Shown: positions 23,126 through 30,551 of the stretch, piece after piece
Numbering within the stretch: position 1 is the stretch's first letter
Layout of the letters: each line of letters begins with the position of its first letter
Source: a virus
Virus record (IMG/VR): IMGVR_UViG_3300034166_000087
Coordinates: 1-31,589 of that record
Strand: one strand, 5' to 3'
DNA length: 31,589 nucleotides
The notes under the pieces: model-generated
Database searches by the model: none
Told to the model about the DNA's origin: nothing
What the model saw: the letters and a program-made list of their open reading frames with translations, nothing else
Position numbers and translations under genes: made by a program

Positions 23126-23831
23126 GTTTTTCTCCTCTACGTTGTTGTTGCCATCCACCACAGTCTTGACACTGGTATCGCTGGTACTTTCCCGTGGCAG
23201 TAGTGCTATACCCCCTCCGCTGTAGACTGTAGCTTCCACACCGTGTGCAGCTTGTGTAGTCGTTACATATACTGACGTTTGGGTGGGTTCGAATCCAGGG
23301 AAGAAATCGCTCATAGACCTTTTCCAGTAGGATAACATCCTGTTTGTTGTACTGCTCCATCACTGCCCAGGCTTCTTTATCTCTGTTCATACACTTAATC
23401 CAGAGTTCAAAGCCTTCATGCTTAGTCTTCTGTCCTAGTCCTAATGCTCTAGCAACATAGTCTAGCTTATTACTAGGAAACCTAAACTCCTTTCTAGCAG
23501 TCTTTAGTAAATCAATCTGATGATAAGGTGCTGGTGGAGACATCTCTGCCTCTAAGAACTCCTTGTTGAGTGTCGGTATATCAAACCTAGTACCGTTGTA
23601 GTGTATCACTGCATCACACTCATCAAGTAAACTATGGATCTTCTTTAGCATCGTCTTCTTACCGTTTAAGATGCTACTGAACATCACATGATCACCACCA
23701 TACCACTTAGCTGCCCAACACAAAACACTACTGCTGTCTACGATCTGACTGATACTGATGTTTTGCTTAAACAAACCCCAGACATACGCAGTGTTAGGTG
23801 CTGATTCGATATCAAGTAGCAGGATTCTCAT
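23097..23831 (-). CDS. DnaQ/RNase H-like 3'-5' exonuclease with C-terminal zinc ribbon
   Basis: A 244-residue protein. ExoI 'LLLDIESAP' (Asp6, Glu8), ExoII 'VIHYNGTRFDIPTLNKEF' and ExoIII 'YNKQDVILLEKVYERF' mark a DEDD nuclease of the RNase H-like superfamily (YprB/RNase_H_2 type). After about residue 190 follows a separate four-Cys ribbon: 'CTRCGSYSLQRRGYS' and 'YQCQDCGGWQQQ', of the transposase/InsA-like shape, presumably for DNA binding. The start ATG 23831 fits the ExoI motif; the open frame extends 42 codons further upstream over the neighbouring gene and is rejected. It overlaps the gene before it by 20 nt. Its substrate is unknown; a role in host DNA breakdown or replication repair is inferred. 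Confidence 0.85.
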   Translation of the reverse strand: MRILLLDIESAPNTAYVWGLFKQNISISQIVDSSSVLCWAAKWYGGDHVMFSSILNGKKTMLKKIHSLLDECDAVIHYNGTRFDIPTLNKEFLEAEMSPPAPYHQIDLLKTARKEFRFPSNKLDYVARALGLGQKTKHEGFELWIKCMNRDKEAWAVMEQYNKQDVILLEKVYERFLPWIRTHPNVSICNDYTSCTRCGSYSLQRRGYSTTATGKYQRYQCQDCGGWQQQRRGEKLATEILKPS

Positions 23832-24120
23832 CAGCGTCTGAGTCTGTTTCGTAGTTTGTAGTATCATCGTGTCCGAAGATGTTAACGATCTTGTCAAACT
23901 GCTTAACGAATACTTTCTCTTTGACATCGTAACCGTAGTAAGCACCGATAGCTTCACAAGCTGTCTCTAACAACTTAGGCCAAGCAATACCACTATCAAA
24001 GGTAACATTGATATCAACCATGTGGTCTAATGGGAAACCATGATCAGCATGATACTGCTGTACTTCTTCGTTATCTACTGCCATTAGCGACACATGAAAA
24101 CTAATTTTACTATCACTCAT
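23812..24120 (-). CDS. Hypothetical acidic protein after thyX
   Basis: A 102-residue protein, not recognised. It starts MSDSKISFHVSLMAVDNEEV and ends in an acidic, Thr/Asp-rich tail ('DDTTNYETDSDADENPAT'). There is a central 'GIAWPKLLETACEAIGAYYG' helix. ATG 24120 has GGAG about 7 nt ahead and overlaps the thyX stop; the ATG at 24132 in the same frame is an alternative. Tight overlap on both sides shows it is part of the replication operon. The acidic tail is the kind seen in proteins that bind replication factors, but this is only a comparison. Confidence 0.7.
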   Translation of the reverse strand: MSDSKISFHVSLMAVDNEEVQQYHADHGFPLDHMVDINVTFDSGIAWPKLLETACEAIGAYYGYDVKEKVFVKQFDKIVNIFGHDDTTNYETDSDADENPAT

Positions 24121-24817
24121 CTTCATCTCCATTCATTAGGGCATCCCAGGCATTAGGGAATACTTCAGAGCAGACTCGGCAGATGTTCTCTGCAACGATC
24201 CTTGTCTCTGCTTGGGCTTCCTTTGCTAACCTTAATTGACATACTCTAGCAAAGGCGTAAAGGCTCCCACTCCAATACCATTCAGTCATCATGGATTGGG
24301 GGAGAATCATCCTAGCTTGCTCAGGGCAAATACCTTCCTTAAGCATCAGCTCATACAATGTTACCATATAAGCAGTGTACTTGTCAACTGTTTCATTCCA
24401 GTCTGTGAAACTTTGTACAGGCTCTGATGAACTACCTTGCTTGACATTGGGTGCTTTACGTCTGAAATAAGTAGGCTGATAGAACTCTGGTGAGCTATCA
24501 ACATAGCGTCTACTGACTTCATTCCAGGCTAACCCTACCGTATGCTTCATCAACTGCCTAGCTACGAATATAGGTGCTTTAACCCTGAACTGGATAAAGC
24601 AATGACTGAAGGGACTCCAATGGTTATGTTTAGCTAGATACTTAATCAGCTTGACATCTTTAGGATCTAACACAGGTAAAGGGAAGTAATGGTTACTTTG
24701 CTCTGTGTCAAACCAATCAGTAGCCTCTGACTCTTTATCGAAGCTAACACGAGCAGCATTGACAACTGTTAAGTCATCGCCCATGTGGTTTAGGTAATCA
24801 ACCTTTATGTTTGCCAT
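24113..24817 (-). CDS. thyX: Flavin-dependent thymidylate synthase
   Basis: A 234-residue protein that makes dTMP from dUMP with FAD, NADPH and methylene-tetrahydrofolate. Family marks: 'HNHWSPFSHCFIQFRVKAPI' (residues 64-83) for flavin/nucleotide binding, 'VARQLMKHTVGLAWNEVSRR' (85-104) at the place of the ThyX signature, and late 'ARMILPQSMMTEWYWSGSL'. The classical RHR-x7-S is altered here to K91-H92-T93 with one extra residue before NEVSRRY. Folding around FAD should be kept. With nrdJ downstream it completes dNTP supply. It overlaps the nuclease gene by 20 nt and the next by 8. Confidence 0.92.
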   Translation of the reverse strand: MANIKVDYLNHMGDDLTVVNAARVSFDKESEATDWFDTEQSNHYFPLPVLDPKDVKLIKYLAKHNHWSPFSHCFIQFRVKAPIFVARQLMKHTVGLAWNEVSRRYVDSSPEFYQPTYFRRKAPNVKQGSSSEPVQSFTDWNETVDKYTAYMVTLYELMLKEGICPEQARMILPQSMMTEWYWSGSLYAFARVCQLRLAKEAQAETRIVAENICRVCSEVFPNAWDALMNGDEDE

Positions 24818-25229
24818 AGACTTTTCTCAATGTGGTTGCTAGTTTACTTTGCTCTACAGTCTTCTGTCGTTGCTGGATCTCATACAACTTAGCCTTTGAT
24901 GCTAGCTCTATGAAGTGATCAAGATCAACAACAGCTAAAGGTGTAGATCTATTCTGCTTCAGAACCAGTAAAGGCTCTGTTTCTTTTCCTTCACAGTGCC
25001 GTATTGCTTGTTCGTAGTCGTTGAAGATAGCGATTCTTGCTCTGTTCTTGCATTCGATGCCGTAACGGAATCTCTCCAAAGCATTCGACGAGAGCCAGAC
25101 ATCCTCGCCTTGTGTACCCATTGGTGTGCTTTTGCAATCATGTTCGCTCAGGTTAAAGGTTTCTCTTAACTTCTCAACTACTAACTTTTGCAGTAGTCTT
25201 CCTTTGTTTTTTGCGCTTGAAGGCTTCAA
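24798..25229 (-). CDS. PD-(D/E)xK nuclease, resolvase/endonuclease-like, TTG start
   Basis: A 143-residue protein. The 'GTQGEDVWLSSNALERFRYG' plus 'IECKNR' segment supplies the acidic residue and E-x-K of a PD-(D/E)xK core, as in archaeal-type Holliday junction resolvases and small phage endonucleases; 'KPSSAKNKGRLLQKLVVEKL' is the basic N-terminal helix often found in these. TTG 25229 has GGAG 7 nt ahead; TTG 25235, in the same frame, is too close to that site. It overlaps the upstream gene by 56 nt. Likely tasks are processing of replication branches or host DNA degradation. The catalytic class is supported, the substrate is not. Confidence 0.75.
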   Translation of the reverse strand: MKPSSAKNKGRLLQKLVVEKLRETFNLSEHDCKSTPMGTQGEDVWLSSNALERFRYGIECKNRARIAIFNDYEQAIRHCEGKETEPLLVLKQNRSTPLAVVDLDHFIELASKAKLYEIQQRQKTVEQSKLATTLRKVYGKHKG

Positions 25230-25455
25230 TATCAATCTCCGTCCATTGACTAATCCATGCTTTAGGAATGATCATCAATCCATTACACTCATCATCATGT
25301 ATGGTGGCTGCAATGTGTACACAATCGTTGTTCTCAAATGTCATGAACCCTATTGCTTTACACTTTGCAGTATCACCAGTACCCTTCTTAGACCATCCTG
25401 AGCTGGCTACAGCATCAACCCATTCTAAATAAACTATTGTGTCGGTGGTTGCCAT
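25174..25455 (-). CDS. Hypothetical phage protein
   Basis: A 93-residue protein. It opens 'TIVYLEWVDAVASSGWSKKG', has strands 'KAIGFMTFENNDCVHIAATI', and then 'GLMIIPKAWISQWTEIDIEA' before a basic tail. 'WxDAxASSGW' and 'IPKAWI' are features I associate with a small conserved phage family of unknown function usually encoded in the replication block. The start ATG 25455 is preceded by AGGAAG and lies 22 nt inside the exonuclease gene. No catalytic motif seen. Confidence 0.72.
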   Translation of the reverse strand: MATTDTIVYLEWVDAVASSGWSKKGTGDTAKCKAIGFMTFENNDCVHIAATIHDDECNGLMIIPKAWISQWTEIDIEAFKRKKQRKTTAKVSS

Positions 25456-26123
25456 AGCTCATCTTCCTGTCGTCTAATCCATAACAATTGACCATTCTCT
25501 ATTACACGTTCTTGATTGTTATCGTAAGCCTTCAGCACAGCTTCATACATCTTTAGCTCTGTCTCAGCTTCAGCAAGGATCTTATCTGCTTTCTTAGGAC
25601 CGATACCACGTAAACCTTCGATGTTATCTACCTTGTCTCCAGTGAGGATTTGTCGGTAGAAGTTTTTAATAGCTTCTTTGTCGTCGATGTAATAACTCTC
25701 TTTCTTGACTGGGTTGTAGTGATAACCAGGAATCATGTCTAAGTCTTTGTCAATGGTAACGATTACCGATTTGTCTCGTAAGCTCGTGGCATGGATTCCA
25801 ATAGCATCATCAGCCTCTTGTCCGTTGACCACTCTGAAGTCCCAAGCAGTATGCAGGTACTCACGAAGGCGAGGAAGATGAATGGGCCTAGCTGCATCTT
25901 TTCTGTTTCCTTTGTAGGGTTGTGTCTTAGCAATAGCATACCTAAAGTTATTAGATCCTGTTAGGTAGCCGACACAATCGTCAGAAGAGAGGTCTATAAA
26001 GACCAGCTCTTCCAACAACTCTGCCATAGTTTTGATGGCTACAGCCTCAGTCTCTTCATTGCAGGCAAAGCCTACTCTGTAGCAGAGAATGTCACCATCA
26101 ATGATTGGCAGTTTAGAGGACAT
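25434..26123 (-). CDS. 5'-3' exonuclease / flap endonuclease
   Basis: A 229-residue member of the PIN/FEN superfamily (T5 D15, PolI N-domain type). Acidic metal ligands appear in order: 'IIDGD' (Asp9, Asp11), 'YKGNRKDAARP' (basic clamp), 'VNGQEADDAIGI', 'VTIDKDLDMIPG' and 'LTGDKVDNIEGLRGIGPKKA', the last being the helix-hairpin-helix. The set is complete, so activity is expected. It removes RNA primers and flaps and may take part in recombination. The DNA polymerase of this phage has no 5' nuclease domain, so this separate enzyme supplies it. It overlaps the SSB gene by 11 nt. Confidence 0.92.
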   Translation of the reverse strand: MSSKLPIIDGDILCYRVGFACNEETEAVAIKTMAELLEELVFIDLSSDDCVGYLTGSNNFRYAIAKTQPYKGNRKDAARPIHLPRLREYLHTAWDFRVVNGQEADDAIGIHATSLRDKSVIVTIDKDLDMIPGYHYNPVKKESYYIDDKEAIKNFYRQILTGDKVDNIEGLRGIGPKKADKILAEAETELKMYEAVLKAYDNNQERVIENGQLLWIRRQEDELWQPPTQ

Positions 26124-26517
26124 CTTCCGTTTCTTCCTGATCCTGTTGTGGATTGGAACTATAAGTAACTAGGTCAGTAATGACTAGCTTCTTCAGTGAC
26201 GGTGAAACACCTTTCTTATTCTTAAAGGTCCAAGAGTAAGCACCTAAGACACACACAGCTTTAGTTCCATTACCAACATGTGCTAAGACCTCATCGCCAT
26301 TCTTATCCAATGCCTTGATGGTATGGTTGCTCTTAGCTGTAATGAAGAAGCCTTTACCTTCTTTATTACGAACAGTGATACCCATATCCTCTAAAGCCCT
26401 TACAGCCTTCTCTGACAGGTTTGTCAGATCTACTTGATACTTACCAGACATGTCATTAGGCTTGTCCAGGAAAGGCCACATAAGGGTTGCTTCGATACGT
26501 ACAGGTTTGATATCCAT
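26113..26517 (-). CDS. Single-stranded DNA-binding protein (gp2.5-like)
   Basis: A 134-residue OB-fold type protein: 'ATLMWPFLDKPNDMSGKYQV', 'GITVRNKEGKGFFITAKSNH' and 'GNGTKAVCVLGAYSWTFKNK' are strands with aromatic/basic residues as in phage SSBs, ending in an acidic tail (QQDQEETEDVL) of the kind used to contact polymerase and helicase. AAGGAAGAAT precedes ATG 26517. Its position between DNA polymerase and 5' exonuclease supports the call. It is shorter than T7 gp2.5 (232), more like the short SSBs of marine podoviruses. Confidence 0.8.
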   Translation of the reverse strand: MDIKPVRIEATLMWPFLDKPNDMSGKYQVDLTNLSEKAVRALEDMGITVRNKEGKGFFITAKSNHTIKALDKNGDEVLAHVGNGTKAVCVLGAYSWTFKNKKGVSPSLKKLVITDLVTYSSNPQQDQEETEDVL

Positions 26518-26525
26518 ATTCTTCC

Positions 26526-26741
26526 TTAGTTTAACTTTGCTTTATCAATTGCCATCATTGCCATGATGTCTGCTTTTACACTATCCTCTGCTGACTGAGC
26601 AACAGAATACAGCAGCGTTACCATCACACCATTTGATACAAGTTTATCAGTACTTATATCCATCAGTATATCACCATCATCACTCCTTGTAAAGCGAACG
26701 GTAATAGTTAGTTCATCGATCTTCAATGGATCGGTAATCAT
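26526..26741 (-). CDS. Hypothetical small protein between polA and ssb
   Basis: A 71-residue protein, not recognised: 'LTITVRFTRSDDGDILMDIS' beta part, then a helical part 'SVAQSAEDSVKADIMAMMAI'. The start overlaps the last base of the polymerase stop codon, and the SSB gene starts 8 nt after its end, so it is translated with the replication genes. No Cys, no membrane segment. Confidence 0.65.
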   Translation of the reverse strand: MITDPLKIDELTITVRFTRSDDGDILMDISTDKLVSNGVMVTLLYSVAQSAEDSVKADIMAMMAIDKAKLN

Positions 26742-28381
26742 CAGTGGGTTTCCTTCCAGTTATTACCTACTTTGTATTCCCCTGTCAGAGGACAACGTAA
26801 CCCTAAGGTTACTCCAGCTTGCTCTATAGCGTCTACTGCAAGCTCACCAACCTTGTCGGCTAACTCAGAAGGACACTCTATCTGCCATTCATCATGGACG
26901 TTAGCAACAAACTTAGCAGGGATCTTAAGCCTCTTCAGTGAATCATGAAGATGGATAAGAGCCTGTTTCATACAGATCGCCCCAGCTCCTTGAAGAAGCG
27001 TATTAAGTGCTGCGTGTTCCGACCGTATCCATAGTCTACGACCATCCAATCCTGGCACAAACCCTTTCTCTGCATACTTTGCAACCTTCTCTTTAAGCAT
27101 TTTGAGAGCTGGCGTATTCTTAAGGAACGAGGCAATAAGCCTCTTGCCAGCATCTGCGTTGCCTCCGACAATTGATCCGATCTTAGCTGGGCCAGCCCCG
27201 TATAGAAACGCGTAGATAAACGTCTTTGCTTGAGGTCTGGTTTGTAAACCAGCAGCGAGTTGGTTTTTGCTGTGGACATCCCCATTGATTACCTCCTTTG
27301 TATACTCTTCATCTTTCATGTAGTGAGCAAGCATTCTTAGTTCTAACCCTGAAGCATCACAGCCTACTAAGACATTACCAGCATCCACAGTCCACACTTG
27401 TCTGGATACATCACCATACTCTGCTGTCACTGCTGGAACCTGAGCCATGTTAGGGCTATGGTGTGTCATACGGCCTGTGACAGCACCGTTAGTGATAACC
27501 TTACCATGAACCCTACCATCGTCAGCAACGTGCTCTAGCCACGATGAAGCCTGTGCAATACGCTTTTGTATCAGTAGGTATTCAGCCATTGCCTTAGCCT
27601 CTGGATATGGTAGCTTAGACAGAATAACCTCATCAACCATAGGCTTACCTGTCTCAGTAAACTTCTCAGGCTTCCAGCCTAGCGATGTCAGTCTACGTCC
27701 TATCTGATCTCTAGAGCCAGGGTTAAATACTTCAACATGATCCTTTAGTTTCTTTCCTGTCTTTTCGCTAATCCTTTCTGTAATGATGGGTGGAAAGATT
27801 GATTGTAGATTCTCCTCTATGTTAGATAACTTAGATTGTAACTCGGACACAAAAGCAGTACATAAAGGTATGTCTAACTTAAAGCCATTACGCTCTTGCT
27901 GTGCAACAATGAACTGTACCTTATGTTCCAGTGCAATGCTTTGCGGTGAAAAGTCCTTCATATCTTCGCATAACTTGCGGTGAAGATCACCAGTGAGGTG
28001 TACATCCTGGATACAGTAGTCAATCATTTGCTGTGTCAGTGCTGTAAAGTCTTGGAAGTCAATCTTGTGGTTCCCCAGTCTTTTTCCCCACGCCTCTAGA
28101 CTGTGTCCTCCTTCGATACTGGGATTCCATAGCCTCGACAGCACGAGCGTATCGCAAGCCTTCTTGAGTGGTATCGTAATGTTCCACAATCTCCGTAGGT
28201 GGTAACCGTCGAAGCTGATTAGATTGTGTCCGATCACTGTGTCGTAATCCTCTATAAGAGGCTTTAGTGTACTTGCTTGAGTATGACATACAACCTCACT
28301 CGTTGTCAGATCCTTTGTTACTACGCAAAAGATAACACTCTGCTTCATGTCTGTTTCGATGTCCAGAACTAAGCTCTTCAT
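26741..28381 (-). CDS. Family A DNA polymerase with 3'-5' proofreading domain
   Basis: A 546-residue replicative polymerase. Exonuclease: 'LVLDIETD' (Asp7, Glu9), 'VIGHNLISFDGYHL' (Asn53, Asp58), 'YCIQDVHLTG' (Tyr122, Asp126). Polymerase: motif A 'GCDASGLELRMLAHYM' (Asp342), motif B 'RPQAKTFIYAFLYGAG' (Arg382, Lys386, Tyr390, Tyr394), motif C 'VHDEW' (His496, Asp497, Glu498). All catalytic residues are present. It is about 160 residues shorter than T7 gp5 and seems to lack a thioredoxin-binding insertion. The residue equal to E. coli Phe762 is Tyr390, as in T7. The start ATG 28381 lies 86 nt inside the upstream gene and is fixed by the ExoI motif. Confidence 0.95.
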   Translation of the reverse strand: MKSLVLDIETDMKQSVIFCVVTKDLTTSEVVCHTQASTLKPLIEDYDTVIGHNLISFDGYHLRRLWNITIPLKKACDTLVLSRLWNPSIEGGHSLEAWGKRLGNHKIDFQDFTALTQQMIDYCIQDVHLTGDLHRKLCEDMKDFSPQSIALEHKVQFIVAQQERNGFKLDIPLCTAFVSELQSKLSNIEENLQSIFPPIITERISEKTGKKLKDHVEVFNPGSRDQIGRRLTSLGWKPEKFTETGKPMVDEVILSKLPYPEAKAMAEYLLIQKRIAQASSWLEHVADDGRVHGKVITNGAVTGRMTHHSPNMAQVPAVTAEYGDVSRQVWTVDAGNVLVGCDASGLELRMLAHYMKDEEYTKEVINGDVHSKNQLAAGLQTRPQAKTFIYAFLYGAGPAKIGSIVGGNADAGKRLIASFLKNTPALKMLKEKVAKYAEKGFVPGLDGRRLWIRSEHAALNTLLQGAGAICMKQALIHLHDSLKRLKIPAKFVANVHDEWQIECPSELADKVGELAVDAIEQAGVTLGLRCPLTGEYKVGNNWKETH

Positions 28382-28475
28382 ATTTGTGTACCAGCTTCTG
28401 ATAGTCTTCTAAGAGTGTATCGTACTTCTTCTTTAAGTCTGAATGCTCTGCTATCAACTTATCCATTGCCCACAT
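28296..28475 (-). CDS. Small coiled-coil protein overlapping the polymerase start
   Basis: A 59-residue protein: MWAMDKLIAEHSDLKKKYDT, then 'LEDYQKLVHKYEELSSGHRN', with clear heptads (about residues 4-40), and a charged end. The start may be ATG 28475 (AAAGG about 7 nt ahead) or ATG 28466. The last 28 codons share DNA with the first codons of the polymerase gene in another frame. The overlap is long for this genome, so either the protein is real with a constrained tail or the frame is only open by chance; heptads and overlap with the upstream stop favour a real gene. Confidence 0.55.
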   Translation of the reverse strand: MWAMDKLIAEHSDLKKKYDTLLEDYQKLVHKYEELSSGHRNRHEAECYLLRSNKGSDNE

Positions 28476-28638
28476 CGGATACCCTTTCCTGATAGTTTTC
28501 AACAGCAACCCTAGAGATCTCTTCAGCAAACCGCATCAGTGCATCAATATTGACGTACTCAACATTGTAGCCACTAATGAGCTTAGCATCCCATGCTGCT
28601 TGAACAACCTCATTCATACTCATGACTAAGAATCCCAT
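28459..28638 (-). CDS. Small helical protein in replication block
   Basis: A 59-residue protein MGFLVMSMNEVVQAAWDAKL, 'ISGYNVEYVNIDALMRFAEE' and a charged end. AGGAG lies about 6 nt before ATG 28638, making it one of the best ribosome sites on this strand. It starts inside the end of the preceding gene (13-nt overlap) and its stop is shared with the start region of the next. 'YNVEYVNIDALMRFAE' resembles small T7-like replication-block proteins of unknown role. Confidence 0.7.
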   Translation of the reverse strand: MGFLVMSMNEVVQAAWDAKLISGYNVEYVNIDALMRFAEEISRVAVENYQERVSDVGNG

Positions 28639-28784
28639 TTAAACTCCTTATCTGCTTTGATACCAGCTTTGATAGCTTCTCTGATAGCCCATTGTATCAG
28701 TATCCTAGCCTCTTCATTAGTTAAGTCTAAGGTAATGGTAGCAGAACCATCTTCATGCTCTACAAGGTTGGTTACTTCAGCCAC
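28626..28784 (-). CDS. Small acidic protein with GTG start
   Basis: A 52-residue protein MAEVTNLVEHEDGSATITLD, 'LTNEEARILIQWAIREAIKA' and 'GIKADKEFKWDS'. GTG 28784 shares its first base with the TAG of the preceding gene (TAGTG), with AGGAG 6 nt upstream. A beta-hairpin plus helix is predicted by eye. The fold 'GSATITLDLTNEEARILI' is a pattern seen in many small phage proteins, function unknown. Confidence 0.68.
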   Translation of the reverse strand: MAEVTNLVEHEDGSATITLDLTNEEARILIQWAIREAIKAGIKADKEFKWDS

Positions 28785-28954
28785 TATGGTCTCCTGTTAG
28801 CATCTTGAATAGCATACATGTAATCACTGAAGCTAGACATCTCTTTAGCAGTATCATTGAAAGCATTGATGACTTCGCCTAATGAGCTACCAGTACGAAG
28901 TTGTTCTAAAGCAAACTTCTTAGTTAGTTCCATCAGATCTTCATAAGTTTTCAT
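28784..28954 (-). CDS. Small helical protein downstream of primase-helicase
   Basis: A 56-residue protein MKTYEDLMELTKKFALEQLR, 'TGSSLGEVINAFNDTAKEMS' and 'FSDYMYAIQDANRRP'. The start was set at ATG 28954 because the longer frame upstream only shadows the primase gene; AGAGG lies about 10 nt ahead. It overlaps the primase-helicase stop by 14 nt and joins the next gene through TAGTG. It is not recognised; it looks fully helical. Confidence 0.65.
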   Translation of the reverse strand: MKTYEDLMELTKKFALEQLRTGSSLGEVINAFNDTAKEMSSFSDYMYAIQDANRRP

Positions 28955-30551
28955 CTTCGATGACCTCTGATAACCTTCCTGTTGTGTGGTTGTAGTAGAC
29001 GCTACAGGCTGGACCTGTCGTGCCTGAGAAGCGGTTCTTGAGTACCCTAATCCTGGTGATATTGCGTTCACGTTCATCATCATGCTGTGCATTCCTTTCC
29101 ATACCGATAACCATGTCAGACAATTGTGCAATGCTTCCAGAGCCTCTAAGCTGGCCTAGCGATGTTGCTGCTCCTTCTTCATGTCCTTTACCATCAGGTC
29201 TCTTAAGGTGGCTGACAATAAGTAAGGATATTCCAGTCTCTTGAACCAACATCCTTAGCTTTGTCATGATCTCATCTAAGGCTTTCCTCTCATCGCCAAC
29301 ATCACCAGCACTGACGATGATGCTAATATGATCCAACACCACAAAGCTACATCCCAATCCTTTTGACATGAATCTGACTCTTGATAAAATATTATCAATT
29401 GACGTACTACCAAAATGATCAAAAAGATAAACCCTGTTAGTGCCAAGAGTGTGCTCAAAGGCATCTCTAAACTCCTCATCTGTGTATGCTGTGTCTGGTA
29501 AATGTAAAGGTTTGTTAGCGTGTATCGACATCAAGCCTTTGGCAGTGCGAACAGTAGACTCCTCGAGGAACATCAAACCAATGTTGTCATCTGTCTTGCA
29601 CAATATATGATACACGATCTCACGCAACACCTGTGATTTACCTAGACCAGATCCAGCAGTGAAGGTAACTAACTCACCCTTTCTAATTCCATAGGTTAGC
29701 TTGTTAAGACCATCAAAGGGATAGTTACATGAAGACTTAATAGCCGGTGTATTGATGTCTTCCCATAGCTTAGAGCCATTGACAATGCCATCAGGTACAT
29801 AGGTCTCAGCAGCAAACCAATCTTGTATGTATTCCTTTATTGCTCCTTCTTTAAGGTAATCGTTAGCATCCTTGAATGGTGCTCTGTGCTTGACAACTTT
29901 AGCTTTAGCACCGAATAGGTCAGCTACCTGCGTAGCAGCTTTTTTGCCAGGTTCATCAGCATCAAAAGAGATAACAATGGTTTCAAAAGAATCAAGATAT
30001 TCATAGTTAGCTTTACAGTCCTTTAGTGCTGCCTGTGCTCCATTACGGATAGATACTGAGGGATACTTCATACCATTCATTTGATAGACTGCAATGGCAT
30101 CAAACTCACCTTCAGTGATGGTAATGCTCTTCCCTCCTTTAGCAAATAAGTGTTGTCCGAACAATGTATTAGCTTTGCTCCAATCTCCTTTGATAGTGCA
30201 ATCAGTCTTCGTAGCTTCATGCCGTACCTTGTAGGCTGCTACCTTTCCATCAGCATCATGGTAGGGAAACACTACCTCATAGTCATCAGTAAGTACTACG
30301 TTGTAAGCCTTCAGTGCATCAGCACTAAGGTTTCTCACTGGTATCGAACGATATTGACCTTGAATCATAGGTACAACTTTAGGCTTACTTGTTGTGTTTT
30401 GTACGAAGTTATCAACATTTGTAGACAACTTCTTATTTGTACCGCAACTAAAGCAATGGCTCCATGTTTCTCCTTTGTCATTCTCTGACACTGACAAGGC
30501 ATCAGAGCTACCGCAATCATCACAACCCTGGTGCGTGGCTAAGTATGTCAT
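28941..30551 (-). CDS. Primase-helicase (T7 gp4-like)
   Basis: A 536-residue two-domain replisome protein. N-terminal zinc finger: Cys10, Cys13, Cys33, Cys36. Toprim primase domain: 'ITEGEFDAIAV' (Glu147) and 'SFDADEPG' (Asp197, Asp199). RecA-type helicase: Walker A 'GSGLGKS' (300-306), Walker B 'FVVLDHISI', and later 'LLIVSHLKRP' and 'LRGSGSIAQLSDMVIGMERN', the DnaB/gp4 motifs. It unwinds DNA as a ring and makes primers for the polymerase. It is close to T7 gp4 length (566). It overlaps the upstream gene by 4 nt (ATGA). Confidence 0.95.
   Translation of the reverse strand: MTYLATHQGCDDCGSSDALSVSENDKGETWSHCFSCGTNKKLSTNVDNFVQNTTSKPKVVPMIQGQYRSIPVRNLSADALKAYNVVLTDDYEVVFPYHDADGKVAAYKVRHEATKTDCTIKGDWSKANTLFGQHLFAKGGKSITITEGEFDAIAVYQMNGMKYPSVSIRNGAQAALKDCKANYEYLDSFETIVISFDADEPGKKAATQVADLFGAKAKVVKHRAPFKDANDYLKEGAIKEYIQDWFAAETYVPDGIVNGSKLWEDINTPAIKSSCNYPFDGLNKLTYGIRKGELVTFTAGSGLGKSQVLREIVYHILCKTDDNIGLMFLEESTVRTAKGLMSIHANKPLHLPDTAYTDEEFRDAFEHTLGTNRVYLFDHFGSTSIDNILSRVRFMSKGLGCSFVVLDHISIIVSAGDVGDERKALDEIMTKLRMLVQETGISLLIVSHLKRPDGKGHEEGAATSLGQLRGSGSIAQLSDMVIGMERNAQHDDERERNITRIRVLKNRFSGTTGPACSVYYNHTTGRLSEVIEDENL

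Noticed and set aside
23126-23338. N-terminal extension of the DUF3310 protein up to ATG 23338
   Set aside because: The extra residues are a shadow of the exonuclease zinc-ribbon region; TTG 23125 has a proper ribosome site.
28955-29131. N-terminal extension of the 28784 gene
   Set aside because: It lies wholly within the primase-helicase coding end in another frame and has no domain likeness.
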